Notes: generated by a model from the letters alone, not told the origin. Shown: positions 24,749-34,210, numbered from the stretch's first letter. The stretch is DNA of 64,000 nt from Scatomonas sp963928055 (GCA_963928055.1 CAWVDN010000004.1:62001-126000); one strand, 5' to 3'. Translations and numbers: made by a program.

Positions 24749-26248
24749 GTGGAAAATATTTTGGAGATAAAAAATGTTTCCAAGAGTTTCGGAAACACGA
24801 ATGTCCTTAATAAAGTAAACCTGACCATTCGGAAGGGAGAGATCCTGGCTCTGTGCGGCGAGAACGGCGCCGGAAAATCGACCATGATGAATGTTGTTTC
24901 CGGAGTGCTGCGAAGAGATGAGGGAGAAGTGATTTTTGATGGAAAACCTGTAAACTTTTCTTCTCCCAGAGAGGGAGTGTTTGCCGGGATATCTTTTGTA
25001 CATCAGGAACTGGCGCTCTGTCAGCATCTGACGGTGGCAGAAAATATGTGGATGTGGTCCATGCCCAATAAGGGAGGGGTCATAAATCATAAGGAATTAT
25101 ACAGAAAGACAGATGAAATCCTTAAAAATTTCGATGTGGATTTTAAGGCTACGGATTATGTATATACGCTCAGCGTAGCCCAGCAGCAGGTGGCGGAAAT
25201 CGCTAAAGCGCTTTCCCTGGACGCGAAGCTGATTATTTTGGATGAGCCTACGTCTTCCATCACGGATTCGGAAGCGGAAAAGCTTTTTAAAGTATTGAGG
25301 CAGCTGCGCGCTGAAGGGATCGGGATCGTCTACATTTCGCACAGGATGAACGAAGTCTTTTCTCTGTGCGACCGGGTGACGGTGCTGCGGGATGGTTCCA
25401 TCGTCATGACGGAAGACATTAAAAATGTTACGGAAGATAAAGTCATTACCAGTATGGTAGGACGTGAGATCAGCGATTTTTACCCGCCGAAAGCAGAAGT
25501 GAAGCAGGAGGAAGGCGAAGAGCTGCTGCGGGTGGAACATTTTACCGGAAAAGGATTTCAGGATATCAGCTTTACGCTGCATAAAGGAAAGATCCTCGGT
25601 TTTTCCGGCCTGATCGGTTCTGGCAGAAGCGAACTTATGAAAGCGGTCTGCGGAATCGGCGGGTATTATAAATCCGGAAAACTCTTTTTCAAAGGACAGG
25701 AAATCCGGAACAAGAATTATGGAGAATCCATTGCCAGAAAGATCTGCTATCTGACAGAGGATCGAAAAAAAGACGGAGTTTTCCTGGACAGAAGCGTTCG
25801 GGATAACGTGATCGTATCCATTCTCGGAGAGCTTACCAGCCACGGCGTTTTAAACGATCGGGAAGGAAACCGTATAACAGAAGAACAGGTGAAGAGCATG
25901 AGAGTAAAGCTGGCGGACAGCAGCCAGCCTATCGGATCTCTTTCCGGAGGAAATCAGCAGAAAGCCATGATCGGAAAGTGGATGGCCGTCAAGCCGGAGA
26001 TCATCATTATGGATGAGCCCACCAGAGGAATCGATGTGGGGGCAAAGAGTGAGATCCATTTTATGCTGCGGAGACTTTGCGACGAAGGGGTAGGAGTGAT
26101 TCTGATCTCTTCGGAGATGCCGGAAGTAATGGGAATGTCAGATGAAGTAATCGTGATGCATGAAGGAAAATGCATGGGACGCGTGTATCAGGACGAGATC
26201 ACGGAAAATAATCTGATCATGATGGCATCGGGCCATGAGCATCAATAA
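24749..26248 (+). CDS. Sugar ABC transporter, double ATP-binding protein (RbsA-like)
   Basis: A 499-residue protein with two fused ABC ATPase domains, as in RbsA/MglA. The first has Walker A GENGAGKS, a VAQQQVAEIAKALS signature region and Walker B LIILDEP. The second has a degenerate P-loop (SGLIGSGRSELM), a LSGGNQQK signature and IIMDEPTRGIDVG. This asymmetry is normal in the family. It starts at GTG 24749 after AAGGAGG. It energises import of a monosaccharide (pentose or hexose) through the permease encoded next. The gene order is ATPase, permease, binding protein, then catabolic genes. Confidence 0.94.
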   Translation: MENILEIKNVSKSFGNTNVLNKVNLTIRKGEILALCGENGAGKSTMMNVVSGVLRRDEGEVIFDGKPVNFSSPREGVFAGISFVHQELALCQHLTVAENMWMWSMPNKGGVINHKELYRKTDEILKNFDVDFKATDYVYTLSVAQQQVAEIAKALSLDAKLIILDEPTSSITDSEAEKLFKVLRQLRAEGIGIVYISHRMNEVFSLCDRVTVLRDGSIVMTEDIKNVTEDKVITSMVGREISDFYPPKAEVKQEEGEELLRVEHFTGKGFQDISFTLHKGKILGFSGLIGSGRSELMKAVCGIGGYYKSGKLFFKGQEIRNKNYGESIARKICYLTEDRKKDGVFLDRSVRDNVIVSILGELTSHGVLNDREGNRITEEQVKSMRVKLADSSQPIGSLSGGNQQKAMIGKWMAVKPEIIIMDEPTRGIDVGAKSEIHFMLRRLCDEGVGVILISSEMPEVMGMSDEVIVMHEGKCMGRVYQDEITENNLIMMASGHEHQ

Positions 26249-26265
26249 AACCGGGAGGAAAGAAA

Positions 26266-27219
26266 ATGCAGAAGATAAGTAATATGTTTAGAACATTCAG
26301 GGAGGCGGCCATACTCATCATTTTTGTGGCGTTTTGTATCATCATGACGATTGCCTCTCCGTACTTTTTGACATGGTCAAATATCAGTTCCACCGTTGTC
26401 GGAATGTGCAGCAACGCCTTCCTGGCTATAGGAATGACGGTTGTGCTGGCTGCGGGAGGCATTGACCTGTCTGTAGGTTCTGTAATGGCAATGGCGGGAT
26501 CTGTAACGGGAGCGCTGTTTTCCGCGGCGGGTGTAAACATTTTTGCGGCGGCTGTGATCGGCGTGATTACCGGAGTTCTGGTGGGACTTATCAACGGTCT
26601 GATCTGCAGCAAGACATCCATTGCTCCCATGATCGTTACGCTGGGTACCATGAACGTGGCAAAAGGTCTGGCTATGGTCCTGACCCAGGGTACGTCGATC
26701 TCTCTGATGAGCGCTCCGGATGCCTACAGCACAGCCGGTCAGGGAACGATTGGCGCGATCCCGATCCTGATCGTTATCACTTTGATCGTTGCGGTTATTT
26801 TCGGATTCCTTCTGAAAAAATCAACAGCGATGCGGAAAGCCTACTATGTGGGCTCCAACGAGCAGGCGGCGGATTATTCAGGAATCAATATAGCGAAAGT
26901 AAAGATCGGCGTTTATGTTCTGTCGGGATTTCTGGCAGGTATTGCGGGTATCCTGACCACATCCAGGTTCTCTGTGGCATCCCCCACAGCCGGCGACGGA
27001 GCGGAGATGACGGCTATTTCCGCGGCGGTTATCGGTGGAGCGTCTGTAACCGGAGGTTCCGGATCGATCCTGGGAACGATGCTGGGCCTGCTGCTTTTGT
27101 CCTTTATCAACAATGCGCTGGTTCTGCTGAACGTTAGTGTTTATTGGCAGGAGTTTATCAATGGCTGCATCCTGCTTGTGGCAGTTCTGATTGATTACTT
27201 CAGCCGTAGAAAAAAATAA
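26266..27219 (+). CDS. Sugar ABC transporter permease (RbsC-like)
   Basis: A 317-residue membrane protein with about eight to ten helices of the BPD_transp_2 family. Landmarks are MTVVLAAGGIDLSVGSVMAM, CSKTSIAPMIVTLGTMNVAKGLA, VGSNEQAADYSGINIAKVKIG and GGASVTGGSGSILGTMLG. It forms the dimeric channel for the sugar importer with the RbsA-like ATPase gene 17 bases upstream and the binding protein gene 24 bases downstream. Substrate specificity cannot be read from the permease. Confidence 0.94.
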   Translation: MQKISNMFRTFREAAILIIFVAFCIIMTIASPYFLTWSNISSTVVGMCSNAFLAIGMTVVLAAGGIDLSVGSVMAMAGSVTGALFSAAGVNIFAAAVIGVITGVLVGLINGLICSKTSIAPMIVTLGTMNVAKGLAMVLTQGTSISLMSAPDAYSTAGQGTIGAIPILIVITLIVAVIFGFLLKKSTAMRKAYYVGSNEQAADYSGINIAKVKIGVYVLSGFLAGIAGILTTSRFSVASPTAGDGAEMTAISAAVIGGASVTGGSGSILGTMLGLLLLSFINNALVLLNVSVYWQEFINGCILLVAVLIDYFSRRKK

Positions 27220-27243
27220 AATCATGTTTTAAGGGAGGTATTT

Positions 27244-28299
27244 ATGAAAAACTCAACAGCGAAAAAGGTATTAGGAATCATTTTGGCAGGAACGATGGTG
27301 TTCGGAATGGCTGCGTGCAGCGGCTCTTCCAAAGAGGAAGGATCCTCTGCGGTTTCCGGTAGTTCCGCGGACGCGTCCTCGGAAGAAAGCGGCGGAAACG
27401 CCGCGGCGGCGGATCTGTCCGGCGACGGCGAATATTACATGATCACCTTCCAGTCCGGAATTGATTATTGGACCGGCTGCTATGAGGGATTTGAGAGAGC
27501 GGCACAGGCCGCCGGGGCAAAAACTGTTTACACAGGCTCCACAGACGGTGATTTTGCCAAAGAGGTAGATGTGCTGGAGCAGGTTATCGCAAAGAGCCCC
27601 GCGGGCATCGCCATCACCTGCGTGGATCCGGACGCGCTTTCTGAGAGCATCAATAAAGCTATTGAAGCGGATATCCCTGTCGTGACCTTCGACTCTGATT
27701 CTCCGAATTCCGAGCGTATGGCTTACCTGGGAACCGGTAATGAAAATGCGGGCGCCGAGGCTGCGGCTTTTATGGCAGAGCAGATCGGACATGAGGGTAA
27801 AGTTGCGCTGGTTTACTTCGCAGGATCTCAGAATCAGGAAGAGCGTGCAGCGGGCTTTGAAAAATACATGGAAGAAAACGAGCCGAACATTGAAGTTGTT
27901 CAGAGAGCCAACGGCGGGGAAACAGAGAATGAAGCGGCATCCGCTACCTCTTCTCTGATCCAGGGCAATCCTGACATTAAGGGCCTTTTCGCATGCAACG
28001 CCTGGACAGGGCTGGGTGTTGGCACCGCAGTTCAGGAAGCGGGAAAAACCGGTGATATCTGTGTGGTAGCCTTTGATACAGATGAAGGAGTTCTTGACTA
28101 TATCGAATCCGGCGTTATCCAGGGTTCTGTTGTTCAGGGAACACAGCAGATGGGCTACTGGGCATTCCAGTTCCTGGCAGCCGCAAACCATGACTATGTA
28201 ATCGATGGCTGGGCAGAAAAAGGTCTGGCAGCCGTTCCGTCAACGGTTGATACCGGTGTATCTATTGTTCATGCGGAGAACCTTGACAGCTTCAGATAA
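27244..28299 (+). CDS. Sugar ABC transporter substrate-binding lipoprotein
   Basis: A 351-residue lipoprotein with lipobox FGMAAC (Cys25) followed by a Ser/Gly/Glu-rich linker (~26-60) and a type I periplasmic-binding fold (Peripla_BP_4). Typical positions are visible: QSGIDYWTGCYEGFERAAQ, ITCVDPDALSESINKA, VVTFDSDSPNSERMAYLG, FACNAWTGLGVG and VVAFDTDEGVLDYI. Such proteins bind monosaccharides; the Asp/Asn/Trp-rich pocket positions are consistent with a ribose/galactose-type ligand but do not define it. A hairpin after the gene (28314-28346) probably reduces transcription into the catabolic genes, a common way to give the binding protein the highest expression. Confidence 0.93.
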   Translation: MKNSTAKKVLGIILAGTMVFGMAACSGSSKEEGSSAVSGSSADASSEESGGNAAAADLSGDGEYYMITFQSGIDYWTGCYEGFERAAQAAGAKTVYTGSTDGDFAKEVDVLEQVIAKSPAGIAITCVDPDALSESINKAIEADIPVVTFDSDSPNSERMAYLGTGNENAGAEAAAFMAEQIGHEGKVALVYFAGSQNQEERAAGFEKYMEENEPNIEVVQRANGGETENEAASATSSLIQGNPDIKGLFACNAWTGLGVGTAVQEAGKTGDICVVAFDTDEGVLDYIESGVIQGSVVQGTQQMGYWAFQFLAAANHDYVIDGWAEKGLAAVPSTVDTGVSIVHAENLDSFR

Positions 28300-28313
28300 C
28301 TTGCAGTGAAAAC

Positions 28314-28350
28314 AGCTGCCTGGCTGAAGCAGGCAGTCAGGCAGCTTTTA
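28314..28350 (+). terminator. Terminator or attenuating hairpin after binding-protein gene
   Basis: AGCTGCCTG (28314-28322) pairs with CAGGCAGCT (28338-28346), followed by TTTTA. It is partial, since catabolic genes follow in the same direction without a clear new promoter. Confidence 0.75.
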
Positions 28351-28366
28351 TAATGGAGGTGTGAGA

Positions 28367-29767
28367 ATGAAACTTGAAGTAGTAAGACCTAAAATCGGTA
28401 TCCTTGCATTGATGCAGGGGCTTTATGACGAATCACAGCCGGAAATACCGGCAAACCAGACAAAATATGTTAACGAAGTGATCGCCCAGCTGTCAGACGT
28501 AGCGGATTTTGAATTCCCGGGTCTGGCAAAGGAGAGGCCTGACACAGAGCGCATCATCAAACAGTTTAACGATGAGGATCTGGACGGCGTAATGATCATC
28601 AATACCCTGTATTCACCGGGACTTCGGATCGTGCAGGCGTTTAAAAAGAATCATCTTCCGGTGCTGCTGGCGAATATCCAGCCCATTCCCAAGGTGGAAG
28701 ATTACTGGAACTGGAGTTATCTTACAACGAATCAGGGGATCCATGGAATTCAGGATACCTCCAATATGCTTATGAGACTGGGCTACCATCCTTCCATTAT
28801 TACGGAAGACTGGAAGAGCGACCGCTTCAAGAGCTATGTGCAGGATTGGGCCATGGCGGCGGCAACAGCTCACAGATTATGTTCCGTCAGACTGGCCTGC
28901 TTCGAGAAGATGCAGAACATGGGAGATATTCTGGGGGATGAAGTGGCATATTTCCAGACCTTCGGAATCGAAATGCTGACAGAGGGCATCGGGGAAGTGG
29001 TTTCCTGCATGAACGAGGTTACCGAGGCGGAGATCGACGCGCAGATCGCGGAAGATTATAAAAACTTTGAAGTGGATAAGAACATTCCGGAAAAGAATCA
29101 CAGATACGCGGCCAAACTGGAACTGGCCTTTGAGAAGTTCTGTGAAGAGCACAATTATGACGGCTTTACAGCGAACTTTAACGCATTTAAAGAGGATGGA
29201 CGTTTTGAGCAGATCCCGATCCTCGGTTCTTCCAATATGATGGCCAAAGGTTACGTATACGCGGCGGAAGGCGATGTTCATGTAATGGCGCTGGAAGCTG
29301 CCGGACATTTAATGATCGGAAACCCGAACTTCACCGAAATGTATTCTCTGGATCATGTAAGAGACGCTTGTATGTTTGCTCACATGGGAGAAGGGAACTG
29401 GAAGGTTGCGCGGAAAGACAGACCGGTGAAACTGATTGACAGGCCGCTGGATATCGGCGGACTGGATAATCCTCCGACTCCTATTTTCAGCGCTGAACTG
29501 GGGGTTACTACAGTTGCTTCGCTGGTGCCGATCTCCGGAAATCAGTACCGGATGGTGGCCATGAGGGGTACTGTCCTGGACGAGCCGTTAATTCCCGGCA
29601 TTCCCATGAACCATACGTTTTTCAGACCGGACAGCGGAGTAAAAGCAGCTATGGATGGCTGGCTGAAATACGGAGGAACACATCATCAGGTACTCTGGAC
29701 AGGCGATTATATGAACCGGTTAGAGCAGCTCTGCAATATCTGGGGTATTGAGTTTGTAGCTGTATAA
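28367..29767 (+). CDS. L-fucose/L-arabinose isomerase-like protein
   Basis: A 466-residue protein of the FucI/AraA superfamily. The N-terminal region (RPKIGILALMQGLYDESQPE) and the central DGFTANFNAF, then VYAAEGDVHVMALEAAGHLM and a C-terminal THHQVLWTGDYMNRLEQLC match isomerase-fold proteins that interconvert aldoses and ketoses using Mn. It is divergent from true AraA and FucI, so its sugar is unknown. ATG 28367 is chosen because GGAGGT is six bases upstream. It lies between the ABC importer and an FGGY kinase, so it probably converts the imported sugar to a ketose before phosphorylation. Confidence 0.85.
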   Translation: MKLEVVRPKIGILALMQGLYDESQPEIPANQTKYVNEVIAQLSDVADFEFPGLAKERPDTERIIKQFNDEDLDGVMIINTLYSPGLRIVQAFKKNHLPVLLANIQPIPKVEDYWNWSYLTTNQGIHGIQDTSNMLMRLGYHPSIITEDWKSDRFKSYVQDWAMAAATAHRLCSVRLACFEKMQNMGDILGDEVAYFQTFGIEMLTEGIGEVVSCMNEVTEAEIDAQIAEDYKNFEVDKNIPEKNHRYAAKLELAFEKFCEEHNYDGFTANFNAFKEDGRFEQIPILGSSNMMAKGYVYAAEGDVHVMALEAAGHLMIGNPNFTEMYSLDHVRDACMFAHMGEGNWKVARKDRPVKLIDRPLDIGGLDNPPTPIFSAELGVTTVASLVPISGNQYRMVAMRGTVLDEPLIPGIPMNHTFFRPDSGVKAAMDGWLKYGGTHHQVLWTGDYMNRLEQLCNIWGIEFVAV

Positions 29768-29777
29768 CCGCGTAGAA

Positions 29778-29814
29778 AAAGGGCTGCATACCCGACGAGG
29801 TAAGCAGCCCTTTA
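29778..29814 (+). terminator. Hairpin after the isomerase gene
   Basis: AAAGGGCTGC (29778-29787) pairs with GCAGCCCTTT (29804-29813), followed by ATAAAAAAG. It may be an attenuator within the cluster, since the next gene starts 30 bases later. Confidence 0.75.
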
Positions 29815-29843
29815 TAAAAAAGAAGAGGAGGAAAAGATTTAAA

Positions 29844-30230
29844 ATGAAATTAACCGGAATTGATCATATTACCATCAACCTTCTTGACGTTGAAAAAAGT
29901 ATTCGATTTTATGAGGAGATTATGGGCTTAAAGAAGCTGCGGGATGTAGACATGGGGGATCATATTCTGCATTTATATCAGATGCCGGGCGCGAAGCTGG
30001 AACTGATCGAGTATAAGGAAGCGCAGCATATCGTTCAGACGGGAAATACCGATATAGGCATCTACCGGCATTTCGCTCTGTTGACAGATGATATCCGGGA
30101 ACTGGAAAAAAAGTGCAGAGAGTTCGGATGCGGCATAAATATGGAGCCTTCTTACATTAAACAGCTGGATATAACCGCCATGCTCGTTAAGGATCCCAAT
30201 GGAGTTGAAATAGAAATTATCGAGGGCTGA
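29844..30230 (+). CDS. VOC superfamily (glyoxalase-like) metalloprotein
   Basis: A 128-residue VOC protein with paired beta-alpha-beta-beta-beta modules. The first metal ligand is in IDHITINLLDVEKSIRFYEE, another His is in IYRHFALLTDD, and the last Glu is in NGVEIEIIE, matching the usual His/Glu pattern of glyoxalase I and methylmalonyl-CoA epimerase-type proteins. In this operon it may act as an isomerase, epimerase or lyase on a sugar-derived intermediate; the chemistry is not predictable from sequence. Its stop is four bases from the kinase start, indicating tight coupling. Confidence 0.86.
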   Translation: MKLTGIDHITINLLDVEKSIRFYEEIMGLKKLRDVDMGDHILHLYQMPGAKLELIEYKEAQHIVQTGNTDIGIYRHFALLTDDIRELEKKCREFGCGINMEPSYIKQLDITAMLVKDPNGVEIEIIEG

Positions 30231-30234
30231 AAAT

Positions 30235-31770
30235 ATGAGTGATGTTTATTTAATGGCGATCGATCTGGGAACAAGTTTTATTAAAGCGGGAGTTTACTCC
30301 GTAAACGGAGAATGCGTTGCTTCAGAATCCGCGCCGGTAAAAGACTCCAGGCCGGGGCCCGGGATCTTCATACAGAAAGGAGAAGATCTTTTCGGAGCGG
30401 TGCTGGAATGCGTCAAGAAAACAACGGACCGGATCGGTGACAAAAAGAAAAAAATCGAGGCGATTTCTTTCACGGGACAGATGTCCGGCTTTATGGGGGT
30501 GGATAAAGACTGGAATGACATTACCACCTGGTCCTGTTCGCTGGACAGCCGTTACATGCCCTATGCAGAGAAGCAGATGCAGGAGCTGAAAGATATGTTT
30601 CTGCGCATCGGCGGGACGAATTTTCCGCAGATGGCGCCGAAATATGCCTGGTTTAAAAATGAATATCCGGAAGAAAGCAAAAAGATCGCTAAGTACCTGA
30701 TGATCAGCGGCTATGTAATAGGAAAACTGGGGGATATCGGAGTGGAGGACGCGGTCATAGACCGTTCCTTTACCGAATGGACCGGTTTGGCGGATGTGCA
30801 GCACGACAGATGGTCAGAAGAAATCTGCGGGCGGATCGGCCTGGATCAGAAGTACCTTCCCAGAATCGTGAATTCCAATCAGATCTGCGCGCATCTGAAT
30901 CAAAAGATGGCGGACATGCTTGGCTTAAAGGCAGGCATACCGCTGGTTTCCGGGGCGGGAGATAAAGCTGCCGGCTGCCTGGGCGCGGCTATCGTGGATT
31001 ATGGAGATACGATTTTTGAGGCTTCTTCCTATGGAGAGGTCAGCTGCTGCGTTCCGGAATACCGTCCGGATATGGACGAAAAACGTCTGGATGTCATTCC
31101 CTCCGCTGTACCCGGAGACTTTTTCTCGACCCATTTTATCGCGGGTTCCGGAATTACGCTGGACTGGTTCATGGACACTTTCGCGAAGCGGGATACGCAG
31201 TCGGTAAAAGAGGCGTTTGCCGATATGGAGGAAAAAATGAAGGCGGTAGAGCCGGGGTGCAACGGCTTAATGGCTATCGGCCTTCTGGGCGGAAGCTCCA
31301 TGCCTCTGGACGGAGATCTGCGGGGGATGTGGATGGGCTTTGACTGGAGTCATGGGAAAGAACATTTTTACAAAGCCCTTCTGGAAAGCTTTACCTATGA
31401 CTTTACCCTTGCCCTGAACCGGATCGAAGCGCTGTATCCGGAGTACAGTATCGAGCAGGTGAAAATCATTGGCGGCGGAGCCAAATCCCCTGTCTGGACA
31501 CAGATGTGCGCGGATGTGCAGAAGAAAGAATACGCGGTCCTGGACAGAGAAGATGTAGCTCTCTGGGGGGCGTCCATTCTTGCCGGCAATGCGGTGGGTA
31601 TTTTTGCGGATCTGAAAGAAACGGCAAAGAAACATGTTCATATCAGAAAAAAATATGCTCCTGTGATCGAAACGGGAAAGAAGTACATGAAAAATATGGA
31701 ACTTTATAAAAAATATGTAGTCGAACTGCATGATTTTTACCGCCGATTAAAAGAGATCAGCGAAGTATAA
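30235..31770 (+). CDS. FGGY family carbohydrate kinase (xylulokinase-like)
   Basis: A 511-residue sugar kinase with the two ribonuclease H-like domains of the FGGY family. The N-terminal phosphate-1 motif is AIDLGTSFIKAGVY, FTGQMSG is typical of xylulokinases, the catalytic-base region is SGAGDKAAGCLGAAI, and VKIIGGGAKSPVWTQMCADV is the adenosine motif. It phosphorylates a ketose or polyol, probably the product of the neighbouring isomerase. Xylulokinase is the nearest guess, but the operon contains no obvious pentose-phosphate partner, so another sugar is equally possible. It is followed by a dehydrogenase gene 17 bases on. Confidence 0.9.
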   Translation: MSDVYLMAIDLGTSFIKAGVYSVNGECVASESAPVKDSRPGPGIFIQKGEDLFGAVLECVKKTTDRIGDKKKKIEAISFTGQMSGFMGVDKDWNDITTWSCSLDSRYMPYAEKQMQELKDMFLRIGGTNFPQMAPKYAWFKNEYPEESKKIAKYLMISGYVIGKLGDIGVEDAVIDRSFTEWTGLADVQHDRWSEEICGRIGLDQKYLPRIVNSNQICAHLNQKMADMLGLKAGIPLVSGAGDKAAGCLGAAIVDYGDTIFEASSYGEVSCCVPEYRPDMDEKRLDVIPSAVPGDFFSTHFIAGSGITLDWFMDTFAKRDTQSVKEAFADMEEKMKAVEPGCNGLMAIGLLGGSSMPLDGDLRGMWMGFDWSHGKEHFYKALLESFTYDFTLALNRIEALYPEYSIEQVKIIGGGAKSPVWTQMCADVQKKEYAVLDREDVALWGASILAGNAVGIFADLKETAKKHVHIRKKYAPVIETGKKYMKNMELYKKYVVELHDFYRRLKEISEV

Positions 31771-31787
31771 CAGAGAGAGGTGCGAAT

Positions 31788-32831
31788 ATGAAGGCTTATG
31801 TGATGAATGAAAACCGGGAGATGGGGATCGCTGATCGCCCGGAACCTAAGGAGACAGACAGAAATCTGATCGTAAAAGTGCATTCGGCATCCATATGCGG
31901 AACAGACATGAGAACTTTTTTGCATGGAAACGAGAAGATCACTCCGCCGCGTATCCTCGGACATGAGTTTGCGGGTGATATCGTATACGCAAGTGCCTAC
32001 GCGAAAGAAATGGGCTATAAAGAGGGGGACAGAGTCACCGCGGCGCCGGCCATCGGCTGCGGGGAGTGCTGGCCCTGCAGAACAGGTCATACGAATATGT
32101 GCGATCATCTGGAAACCATCGGATTTCAGTATGACGGTGTCTTCGCGGAATATGTGGAAATCCCGGAGAAAGCGATCCGCATGGGAAATGTGATCCATCT
32201 TCCTGACAATATCTCTTATGATTCCGCCACGCTGATCGAGCCGGCAGGCTGCGCATATAACGGTCAGAGCTATCTGCATATTCATGAAGGAGATCATGTG
32301 GTTATATACGGAAGCGGTATTATCGGATGCATCCATGCGGAACTGGCTTTCTTAAGCGGCGCTGCCAAAGTTATGATCTGTGAGCCGGTGGAAAAAAGAG
32401 GGCGCATTGCGGAAGAAAAGGTTCCCGGCCTAATCTGGATCGACAACGGAAAAAAGAACGCGGTGGAAGAAGTAAGAAAGCTGACAGACGGAGTAGGAGC
32501 AAATGTAGTGATCACAGCAACTTCCTTCGCGCCGGTACAGAAGGAAGCACAGGATATGGCGGCGAAAATGGGAAGAATCTGCCTGTTTGGAGGCCTTGCA
32601 GGGGAAAGTACAGGGTACATCGATTCCAATAAAATTCACTACAAAGAACTTCAGATCTGCGGCGTTCATGCCACAACACCCGCGTACATGAAAGAGATCA
32701 TGAAGCTTCTGGAGGAGGGAAAGCTGGATTCTGCCAAGTATATTGAGAGATTTTATCCGTTGGAGGATATCCAGAAAGGCTTTGAAGCCATCAGAGATGA
32801 AAACATCATGAAAGTGGTGATCCATCCGTAA
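31788..32831 (+). CDS. Zinc-dependent alcohol/polyol dehydrogenase (MDR)
   Basis: A 347-residue MDR dehydrogenase. The catalytic zinc motifs SICGTD and GHEF and the four-Cys structural lobe CGECWPCRTGHTNMC are complete. The Rossmann fingerprint is YGSGIIGCIHAEL and the CoA-free NAD site follows with MICEPVEK. It is a paralogue of the dehydrogenase at 20392-21453 but clearly different in sequence. It belongs to the rightward catabolic operon and ends before a strong terminator. It probably oxidises a polyol or a sugar acid precursor; specificity is unknown. Confidence 0.9.
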   Translation: MKAYVMNENREMGIADRPEPKETDRNLIVKVHSASICGTDMRTFLHGNEKITPPRILGHEFAGDIVYASAYAKEMGYKEGDRVTAAPAIGCGECWPCRTGHTNMCDHLETIGFQYDGVFAEYVEIPEKAIRMGNVIHLPDNISYDSATLIEPAGCAYNGQSYLHIHEGDHVVIYGSGIIGCIHAELAFLSGAAKVMICEPVEKRGRIAEEKVPGLIWIDNGKKNAVEEVRKLTDGVGANVVITATSFAPVQKEAQDMAAKMGRICLFGGLAGESTGYIDSNKIHYKELQICGVHATTPAYMKEIMKLLEEGKLDSAKYIERFYPLEDIQKGFEAIRDENIMKVVIHP

Positions 32832-32855
32832 AAGAAATACTTTGCGTATGGAAAG

Positions 32856-32893
32856 CGCCGGGCGGACAAGGGATCGTCTGCCCGGCGTTTTTG
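32856..32893 (+). terminator. Terminator of the sugar catabolic operon
   Basis: CGCCGGGC (32856-32863) pairs with GCCCGGCG (32880-32887), with extra pairing in the loop (GGACAAGG...), followed by TTTTTG. Confidence 0.88.
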
Positions 32894-33008
32894 AACGTTT
32901 TGCCAGGAACAATATTTTGAGAATATCAGCGGAAATTCCCCGCAATCTGTGTTAAAATAAAAAGATAACCGCTGTATTAGCATTTTACGAAAGAGATGGA
33001 TCAGCAGC

Positions 33009-33545
33009 ATGTGCGGAAGATATTATGTAGAAGATCCGGCAGCTCCGAAGGGGATCCGCGATATTTGCCCTTCCGGGATGGCGGAGGTCCTGCTTGCCGA
33101 GGGAGACGGCCTGGTCTCTGTAAAGATGCTCTGGGGCTTCCCGGCCACCCAAGGCCAGGGGCTCCTGATCAACGCCAGGGCGGAAACGGTGTGTGAAAAG
33201 AAAACCTTTCGGGAAAGTTTTCTGCACCGCCGCTGCCTGATCCCGGCCAGGGGATTTTATGAGTGGAATAAGAAACGGGAGAAATATACCTTTGAGAGGA
33301 AGGATTCCCGGCCGCTGTTTCTGGCAGGCTGTTACGATCTGGTGGAAAATCAGAAGCGCTTTGTAATCCTGACTACCAGGGCCAACGCTTGGGCTGCGCC
33401 GGTCCATGACCGGATGCCGCTGATCCTGGAGCCGGAGGATGCAAAAGCCTGGGTGACGGACGAAAAGGCGGCCCGGGAGATCCTGCGGAAGATCCCCGCT
33501 GCGCTTCGGTCGGAAACCGAATACGAACAGCTGACTCTGTTCTGA
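33009..33545 (+). CDS. SRAP-domain protein (HMCES/YedK family)
   Basis: A 178-residue SOS response-associated peptidase-type protein. The N-terminal MCGRYY provides the catalytic Cys2 that crosslinks to abasic sites in single-stranded DNA. The other active positions are also visible: INARAET (Asn/Arg/Glu), RGFYEW (Glu) and VHDRMP (His). The family shields abasic sites by forming a stable thiazolidine bond. It is smaller than E. coli YedK but complete. It is a monocistronic gene following the sugar operon terminator, and I see no LexA box that I could defend in the 115-base leader. Confidence 0.93.
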   Translation: MCGRYYVEDPAAPKGIRDICPSGMAEVLLAEGDGLVSVKMLWGFPATQGQGLLINARAETVCEKKTFRESFLHRRCLIPARGFYEWNKKREKYTFERKDSRPLFLAGCYDLVENQKRFVILTTRANAWAAPVHDRMPLILEPEDAKAWVTDEKAAREILRKIPAALRSETEYEQLTLF

Positions 33546-33618
33546 ATACCGCAGAGACAGATTCTGAAGGCCGCCGGTTTTTCGTATCGCAAAGATAGGA
33601 AAGAGAATCCTGCAGTTC

Positions 33619-34104
33619 ATGAGAAAAATGAAAAAAATATGGAAAAAATTATATACGCCTCTGACTTTTCTTCCGGCAGTCTGCATCGCTCTGCTGATTT
33701 TCGGATTTTCCGCCCAGACAGGCGAAGAGTCTTCCGGACTGAGCAGCCAGGTGACGGAGATGCTTGTCCGCACCGCGGACCGGATCGCGGATGCCGGATG
33801 GACGGAAGAGGAGATCCAGAACAGAGTAGATACCTATGAGATCTATGTCCGTAAAGGAGCGCACATGACAGAGTACGCGGTTTTGGCCATTTCGCTGTTT
33901 CTGCCCCTCAAGGGCTGCGGGTGGAAGGGCCGCCGGCTGGTCCTGACCACCTTCCTGATCTGCGCGGTCTTTGCCGCTGGAGACGAGTGGCATCAGTCTT
34001 TCGTGGGCGGCAGAGGACCATCGCCGGTGGATGTGGGTATCGACTGTCTGGGGGCCGGGGCCGGGATCCTGCTTATGGGCTTCGGCCAATGGCTGAGAAA
34101 TTAG
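33619..34104 (+). CDS. VanZ family membrane protein
   Basis: A 161-residue protein with three or four membrane segments and the VanZ signature: RKGAHMTEYAVLAISLF followed later by DEWHQSFVGGRGPSPVDVGID. VanZ gives low-level teicoplanin resistance in enterococci; most chromosomal homologues in Clostridia have unknown roles in the cell envelope. There is no van gene cluster here, so I would not infer resistance. ATG 33628 is an alternative start three codons downstream. Confidence 0.9.
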   Translation: MRKMKKIWKKLYTPLTFLPAVCIALLIFGFSAQTGEESSGLSSQVTEMLVRTADRIADAGWTEEEIQNRVDTYEIYVRKGAHMTEYAVLAISLFLPLKGCGWKGRRLVLTTFLICAVFAAGDEWHQSFVGGRGPSPVDVGIDCLGAGAGILLMGFGQWLRN

Positions 34105-34210
34105 AGAGGCGCCCATTTTGTTGTGTTTTATCTCTTCTTCAGGCAGTGTCCGTGTACAAGGGGCTCAGCACCTTCACGACTCAAAAATAAAGATTACAGG
34201 AGGAAAAATC

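Noticed and set aside
33619..34104. Glycopeptide resistance gene
   Set aside because: Only a VanZ-fold protein is present; there is no vanA, vanH or vanX homologue, so resistance is not supported.
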